57,384 nucleotides of DNA from Paracoccaceae bacterium (GTDB lineage: Bacteria > Pseudomonadota > Alphaproteobacteria > Rhodobacterales > Rhodobacteraceae): positions 1 to 57,384 of the forward strand of contig CACAPQ010000013.1 in NCBI GenBank assembly GCA_902534325.1. Direction: 5' to 3'. How positions within the stretch are numbered: position 1 is the first letter of the stretch; every line of letters begins with the position of its first letter. The position numbers and the translations under genes were made by a program. Below are positions 53,536 through 57,384 of this stretch, piece after piece. Below the pieces are notes generated by a model. It did not search any database, was not told the origin of the DNA, and saw only the letters and a program-made list of their open reading frames with translations.

Positions 53536-54744
53536 TCAGCTAGTTGTTAGATCTAATCTTTCAGATGCAGCCTGATTGGGTAAGAGCATTGCAGCTAAAA
53601 AAATAAAAACTGCGAAAAAACTCATCAAGGCAAATATTTGTCTCATCTCAAAACCATTCTGCATCATAAGGCTACAGATTGGCAACACGCTAGCACCAGC
53701 AGAAAGATTGAGGACATACTTAATACTTAGAATTTTTGCACGTTTTATGTCGGGAACGTATCGAGATAAAATAATATCATTAATGGGTACCTGCCCGAAT
53801 ACAAACGCCATCGCAAAAAGTGACATAAAAAATAGCGACCAATTTTCAAAGATAGATGAGGAATAAATAAATAAAATCTGCCCAACAGAAATCACCAGCA
53901 GGATTAGTTTTGGTGAAAATTTATCAGTCATTTTACCTACAAAAATTTGTGAAAATGATGCAATGGCGTATACAACCCCAGCAAGTAAACCTGTGATTGC
54001 CACTGATGTTGAAATACTTGACAGAGAAGTTTCAAAATATCTTGGAATAATAAAAGTCATTGTTCCAAAAATAAATCCAGCGCTCAAAGTTGATAAGCCG
54101 ATTGAACTTAACGCTCTCAGCCAGTTTTTAGCGAAGGGCTGATCCAAGTTTTCTTTGGTAGCTGTTTTACTGTCCCGCTCCGTCTTTAACGCATATAAAA
54201 ACTTAAGTCCGTATAAGATGCAGAAAACGCCTGGTAATAAAAAACACAGTCTCCAGTTTCCATAAAATAATATAAAACCCGTAATAAGTGGAGCAGCAGC
54301 AACGCCCATATTGCCAAAAACGCCATTTATCCCAATTCGAAGACCGTTATTTTTATTTTTTGCTAAAAGCATTGCAACGCCAACTGGGTGGTAAATTGCA
54401 GCAAAGATGCCAATTAAAGATAAGCTTAATGCAAAGAACCAAATATTTGCCGAAAGGGCAGCTAGTATCGAAGAAACTCCAATTCCAAAGTGATAAACAA
54501 TCATTAAAAATGATCTCGAGATTTTGTCTGATAAATGAGCTGCCAGTGGGGCAAAAGCCCCAAAAAATAAAAATCCAGCAGCGCCATAAGCGATTATTTC
54601 ATCGTAAGTAAACCCAAAGTATTTTCCAGCGTCATATGCTGCCTTGGCGAATATCAGCATCATAAAATGATCTAAGAAATGACTTATATTTATGTATATG
54701 TCACTGACACTTTTTGGTTGAAATATTGAGCTCTGGGAATTCAT
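53536..54744 (-). CDS. Major facilitator superfamily transporter
   Basis: A 402-residue protein with about twelve hydrophobic segments. MFS features include FGAFAPLAAHLSDKISR (the motif-A-like loop 2-3) and FVGKMTDKFSPK in the second half. The ATG at 54744 (MNSQSSIFQPKS) avoids the overlap with the upstream gene that a start at 54774 would make. Substrate unknown. Confidence 0.85.
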   Translation of the reverse strand: MNSQSSIFQPKSVSDIYINISHFLDHFMMLIFAKAAYDAGKYFGFTYDEIIAYGAAGFLFFGAFAPLAAHLSDKISRSFLMIVYHFGIGVSSILAALSANIWFFALSLSLIGIFAAIYHPVGVAMLLAKNKNNGLRIGINGVFGNMGVAAAPLITGFILFYGNWRLCFLLPGVFCILYGLKFLYALKTERDSKTATKENLDQPFAKNWLRALSSIGLSTLSAGFIFGTMTFIIPRYFETSLSSISTSVAITGLLAGVVYAIASFSQIFVGKMTDKFSPKLILLVISVGQILFIYSSSIFENWSLFFMSLFAMAFVFGQVPINDIILSRYVPDIKRAKILSIKYVLNLSAGASVLPICSLMMQNGFEMRQIFALMSFFAVFIFLAAMLLPNQAASERLDLTTS

Positions 54745-54751
54745 TCTAGGG

Positions 54752-55159
54752 CTATGCTTTTGGCACGCGCTCAAAATTTGGGATCTCTTTTGGTATGTGC
54801 TGATAAGACTGTTTGTCTATGCAATAAATTGCCGACTGTGGACTAAACCAAGAATGATCATCCAATGTTCCAATTTTCAAGACTAACATTCCTGGACGAG
54901 GAGGGCTTTTAACGCAAATATGAGTGCCACAATTACCGCAGAAAAAACGTATACGCGGCTTTTCTAAATCGCCGCGCTTAAAAGTTTTGGGTGTACCTTT
55001 TGTGAAACGAAAACTGTTTTCAGATATCACGATAGAGGCGTTGGCTTCTCCTCCGGATAAATACCTACATTCTCTGCAATAACATAGAAGTTGAGAGTGT
55101 ATTGGTTCATCAAATTCATATTTCAAATCACCGCAGTAACATCTACCTTTATAAGACAT
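54752..55159 (-). CDS. GFA/CENP-V-like zinc protein
   Basis: A 135-residue glutathione-dependent formaldehyde-activating-type (GFA) protein. Zinc-binding cysteines are in GRCYCGDLKYEF, CYCRECRYLSGG and FCGNCGTHICV. GFA proteins bind glutathione adducts or act in sulfur chemistry; the exact role is unknown. It lies 7 bp from the MFS gene and 14 bp from the sugar-isomerase gene on the same strand. Confidence 0.83.
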   Translation of the reverse strand: MSYKGRCYCGDLKYEFDEPIHSQLLCYCRECRYLSGGEANASIVISENSFRFTKGTPKTFKRGDLEKPRIRFFCGNCGTHICVKSPPRPGMLVLKIGTLDDHSWFSPQSAIYCIDKQSYQHIPKEIPNFERVPKA

Positions 55160-55173
55160 ATGGGCTCCTCAGA

Positions 55174-55995
55174 TTATTGATTTTGGATTAATTCAGAAGT
55201 TAGGCTTTTTAAATAAACTATGCTTTCAGCCGTCCATTTATCTTCATTCTTTTTGGCATCCTCAAAGTTTCCCGGCCACGGCAACCAGTGTTCGTAAATG
55301 GCACTAATTTCCGTATCTATAAACTTTGATAAAAGACTTTGAATATTTGTGAGGCCATCACCCATGGGCGCGCCTTCGATGCAAAAACCTACACCATATG
55401 GATCTAACTTAAATTGATAGTCTTTAATGTGTAAGTTGATGGTATGTTCTGCCAGGCAGTCTATCGTTTCATCTGGCCATTCCCCAGCACAGATAGAGTT
55501 AGCGACATCTAAGCATGCTCCTAGATATTCATGATCAACAAGTTTAATTATGTTTGCCATTCTTGTTGAGGGGAAAGCAAAATGATTTTCTATGGCGATT
55601 TTACATTTTATTTTCTCTGCTATTGGAAGAATTTTTTTAAATTCTTTAGCGATGTCATCATCTGAAGTCTGAACGTCATTGCCGTCTAAAGCTATTCTTA
55701 ATATTCTTGCGTTTAGGCGTTCAGCAATTTGTAAATATTCCTTAGTGGTTTCTGGTGAAAAAGATTGCAAACCTATTTCGAGATTAATACCTAAGTTGTT
55801 TGCCGACTTAGAAAGGTCTTCAAGAGTTTCGCTTGCTATAGTGTGGATGGGCATATTATCTGCAATCTGCAAAACATCCAAGTCAAGTTGAGATGTTATC
55901 TCTAGCAATTCCAAGCAGCCTAAAGGTCTTTGCGGTACTCGATCTTTATGGCCAATTGACCAACGGTAAGAATATGATCCCAGCCCAAGCTTCAT
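55174..55995 (-). CDS. Sugar phosphate isomerase/epimerase-fold protein (AP endonuclease family 2 type)
   Basis: A 273-residue TIM-barrel protein. IAIENHFAFPS, LGACLDVANSIC and LHIKDYQ give the usual metal-site residues Glu, Asp and His/Lys. It overlaps the next gene by four bases (ATGA). Likely isomerises, epimerises or dehydrates a sugar or polyol. Specific substrate not recognisable. Confidence 0.83.
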   Translation of the reverse strand: MKLGLGSYSYRWSIGHKDRVPQRPLGCLELLEITSQLDLDVLQIADNMPIHTIASETLEDLSKSANNLGINLEIGLQSFSPETTKEYLQIAERLNARILRIALDGNDVQTSDDDIAKEFKKILPIAEKIKCKIAIENHFAFPSTRMANIIKLVDHEYLGACLDVANSICAGEWPDETIDCLAEHTINLHIKDYQFKLDPYGVGFCIEGAPMGDGLTNIQSLLSKFIDTEISAIYEHWLPWPGNFEDAKKNEDKWTAESIVYLKSLTSELIQNQ

Positions 55996-56951
55996 AATAA
56001 ATTCTTAATGAGTTCTTTCGCAACATATGCGCTATCGCCACTTTCTGAGAGTTCTTGAATTTTTGTATCTCCAATTTTTGCAATCAGAGACCTTAGATCC
56101 TCCATTGTCTCAAAAGTATGCGATATTGCATCGCTTCCTTTTCCTGCTCTTGTGAAGACATCATATGCAATCCAGCCATCATAGCCAATTTTATCCATAA
56201 AATATATTGCTTCTAGCGTCTCCCATAGATTCACAGATCCAACGGGCATGTCCCAATCAGCCTGTCGATTGTTGTCATTAAAGTGAATATAGAAAAGACG
56301 TCCTGCATCATGTGCGGCCGCCATTTCTGCGGCTGGGCTTTCCTGCTCAATTAATGCGTGACCCAAATCCATAGTTACACCAAGATTTTTCGATCCCACC
56401 CTGTCACAAAAGTGCAGTGTCTTGCCCATTGATGGCAAAATAATTCTATTTCGCACTTCGTAGGCCTTGTACTCAATAGAAATTTTCACATCACTATTAT
56501 AGTTTGACACTTCTTGAAATGCTTCGATGGCCCAGTGCCATTGTTTCATATGATCGACTTGGAATGGATGATCACTTCCATCGATTAATGGACAAACTGA
56601 AATCATATTTGCGTTAAATTCAGTCGAAATATCAATAGCTTTTTTCATATACTCAACCGATTTTTTTCTTATTGAAGCGTCTGGGTTTGTGAACGAACCA
56701 GCTCTGAACAAATCTTCGCCTTTTAAATTCACATTAATAGCAGAAACCTTATGGCCACTATCTTTCAAAATTTGAACATTCTCTCCATTGTGTCCTAAAT
56801 CTTGAGGATAAACGGGCTCGACGCCATCAGTTCTGGGAATGGACTTTGCAACTTCCAAGCGTTCACTAAAGCTCTTTTCGGGTTGGTAAGTATGAAACCG
56901 GTCAGAATATTTTCCAAGCGTTCCTAGAAGTATAGAATTTTTTGTTGCCAT
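55992..56951 (-). CDS. Xylose-isomerase-like TIM-barrel protein
   Basis: A 319-residue sugar isomerase-fold protein. Start at 56951 (MATKNSILLGTLGKYSDRF) has GGAG with seven bases spacing; an upstream in-frame codon at 56987 adds unrelated residues. Metal-site motifs are KISIEYKAYE, GVTMDLGHAL and YIHFNDNN. The two paralogous-fold genes at 55.2 and 56.0 kb probably act in one sugar pathway, possibly with the aldonate dehydratase. No clear name. Confidence 0.82.
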   Translation of the reverse strand: MATKNSILLGTLGKYSDRFHTYQPEKSFSERLEVAKSIPRTDGVEPVYPQDLGHNGENVQILKDSGHKVSAINVNLKGEDLFRAGSFTNPDASIRKKSVEYMKKAIDISTEFNANMISVCPLIDGSDHPFQVDHMKQWHWAIEAFQEVSNYNSDVKISIEYKAYEVRNRIILPSMGKTLHFCDRVGSKNLGVTMDLGHALIEQESPAAEMAAAHDAGRLFYIHFNDNNRQADWDMPVGSVNLWETLEAIYFMDKIGYDGWIAYDVFTRAGKGSDAISHTFETMEDLRSLIAKIGDTKIQELSESGDSAYVAKELIKNLL

Positions 56952-57050
56952 GACTTTTCTCCGGTTCTGTTGCGATAAATTAAACACAAATATTTGGAAG
57001 CACCAAATGAAACTTAAAGATTCATTGGGTTACTTTGTGAAAGCTAATTT

Positions 57051-57384
57051 TCAAATTTTTTTAACCGCAGAGCACATCACGCTTAATTTTGCCACTGCTA
57101 AATCTGGAGTGAGTAATCCGAGACCACAATCAGGAGCAATGACTAGTCTATTTCTATCGATATGATTGAGCGCCGAATTAATTCTGTTTATGATTTCATC
57201 CTCTGTTTCAATTCGGCTCGAAGCGATTGCAACTGCTCCAAAGATGACTGATTTTTTCTCAAATTTTTCCAATAAATTGAGATCATTTTGGCAATGAGCG
57301 TCCTCAATTGATACCTCATCAATATTCAAATCATCAACCTCTCTTGCTAACTGATGGTAACTGCCTGGGTCAGCCTTCTTATAA
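57051..57384 (-). CDS. MetE C-terminal-like methyltransferase, 5' end outside the window
   Basis: The last 111 residues of a vitamin-B12-independent methionine synthase-type protein (cobalamin-independent methyltransferase, UROD/MetE-like fold). The frame is open to the window edge, and upstream residues (YKKADPGSYHQLAREVDDLNID) continue the similarity, so the TTG at 57329 is not a start. VSIEDAHCQNDLNLLEKF and IAPDCGLGLL hold the conserved His and zinc-binding Cys positions. The tail ends with a stop at 57051. It may process methylated substrates other than homocysteine. Confidence 0.8.
   Translation of the reverse strand, partial: YKKADPGSYHQLAREVDDLNIDEVSIEDAHCQNDLNLLEKFEKKSVIFGAVAIASSRIETEDEIINRINSALNHIDRNRLVIAPDCGLGLLTPDLAVAKLSVMCSAVKKI

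Noticed and set aside
1-57384. Mobile element, CRISPR, tRNA or rRNA
   Set aside because: I looked for transposase motifs, spaced direct repeats and tRNA- or rRNA-like conserved sequences and saw none; this was a visual reading, not a covariance-model search.

Overview
The window is a gene-dense, AT-rich stretch of bacterial chromosome with no rRNA, tRNA, CRISPR array, insertion sequence, phage gene or gene-free stretch over 300 bp that I could see. The gene content fits a free-living, probably marine alphaproteobacterium with a fairly compact genome: PuuD-type urate hydroxylase, monomeric NADP isocitrate dehydrogenase, complete purine-to-ammonia catabolism, several ABC importers, short intergenic gaps and many ATGA or TAATG gene overlaps. 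SAR116-like or Rhodobacteraceae-like lineages are candidates, but this is inferred from gene families, not from a phylogenetic marker.

Layout. 1-2.8 kb: 3' part of AMP nucleosidase, an HU-type DNA-binding protein with a promoter palindrome and a terminator, and an EamA-type exporter. 2.8-13.5 kb (minus strand): monomeric isocitrate dehydrogenase, then a tight seven-gene catabolic operon reading LeuC-like, LeuD-like, isocitrate-lyase-family lyase, HyuB, HyuA, isochorismatase-fold hydrolase, FAD oxidoreductase. Its substrate is unknown. A divergent tautomerase-SnoaL fusion shares its promoter region. 14.1-25 kb: purine ring degradation (uraD, uraH, xdhABC, puuD, puuE, alc, allA and an 8-oxoguanine deaminase-like enzyme). 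25-33 kb: a PrpD-family protein, a complete LivHMGF-type ABC importer with a Tat-exported binding protein, an SDR, a racemase-fold protein lacking both catalytic cysteines, and a SnoaL-like protein. 33.2-38.2 kb: complete urease operon ureDABCEFG. 38.2-48.7 kb: a ribose-type ABC importer diverging from mtnK, mtnA and an aldolase-SDR fusion, followed by a nucleoside deaminase and a 6-oxopurine nucleoside phosphorylase. 48.7-57.4 kb: an SDR, a cupin, an aldonate-type dehydratase, a YczE-like membrane protein, an HDAC/AcuC-fold deacetylase, an MFS transporter, a GFA-domain protein, two sugar-isomerase-fold proteins and a partial MetE-like protein.

How it fits together. MTA or 5'-deoxyadenosine could be deaminated (46.5 kb), phosphorolysed (47.8 kb) and the pentose-1-phosphate isomerised (MtnA) and cleaved by the aldolase-SDR fusion. 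Free methylthioribose or deoxyribose could enter through the ABC importer and MtnK. The hypoxanthine released would feed XdhABC to urate, then PuuD-UraH-UraD-PuuE-Alc-AllA to glyoxylate and urea, and urease would release ammonia. The window therefore looks like a purine nucleoside island from which both the sugar and the base can be consumed.

Cautions. Three genes (hyuA, hyuB, ureD) carry an apparent one-base excess, each in a homopolymer run (A6, G4, T6). The rest of each gene is intact, so I suspect sequencing error or slippage rather than three true pseudogenes. No recognisable transcriptional regulator is encoded in the window.
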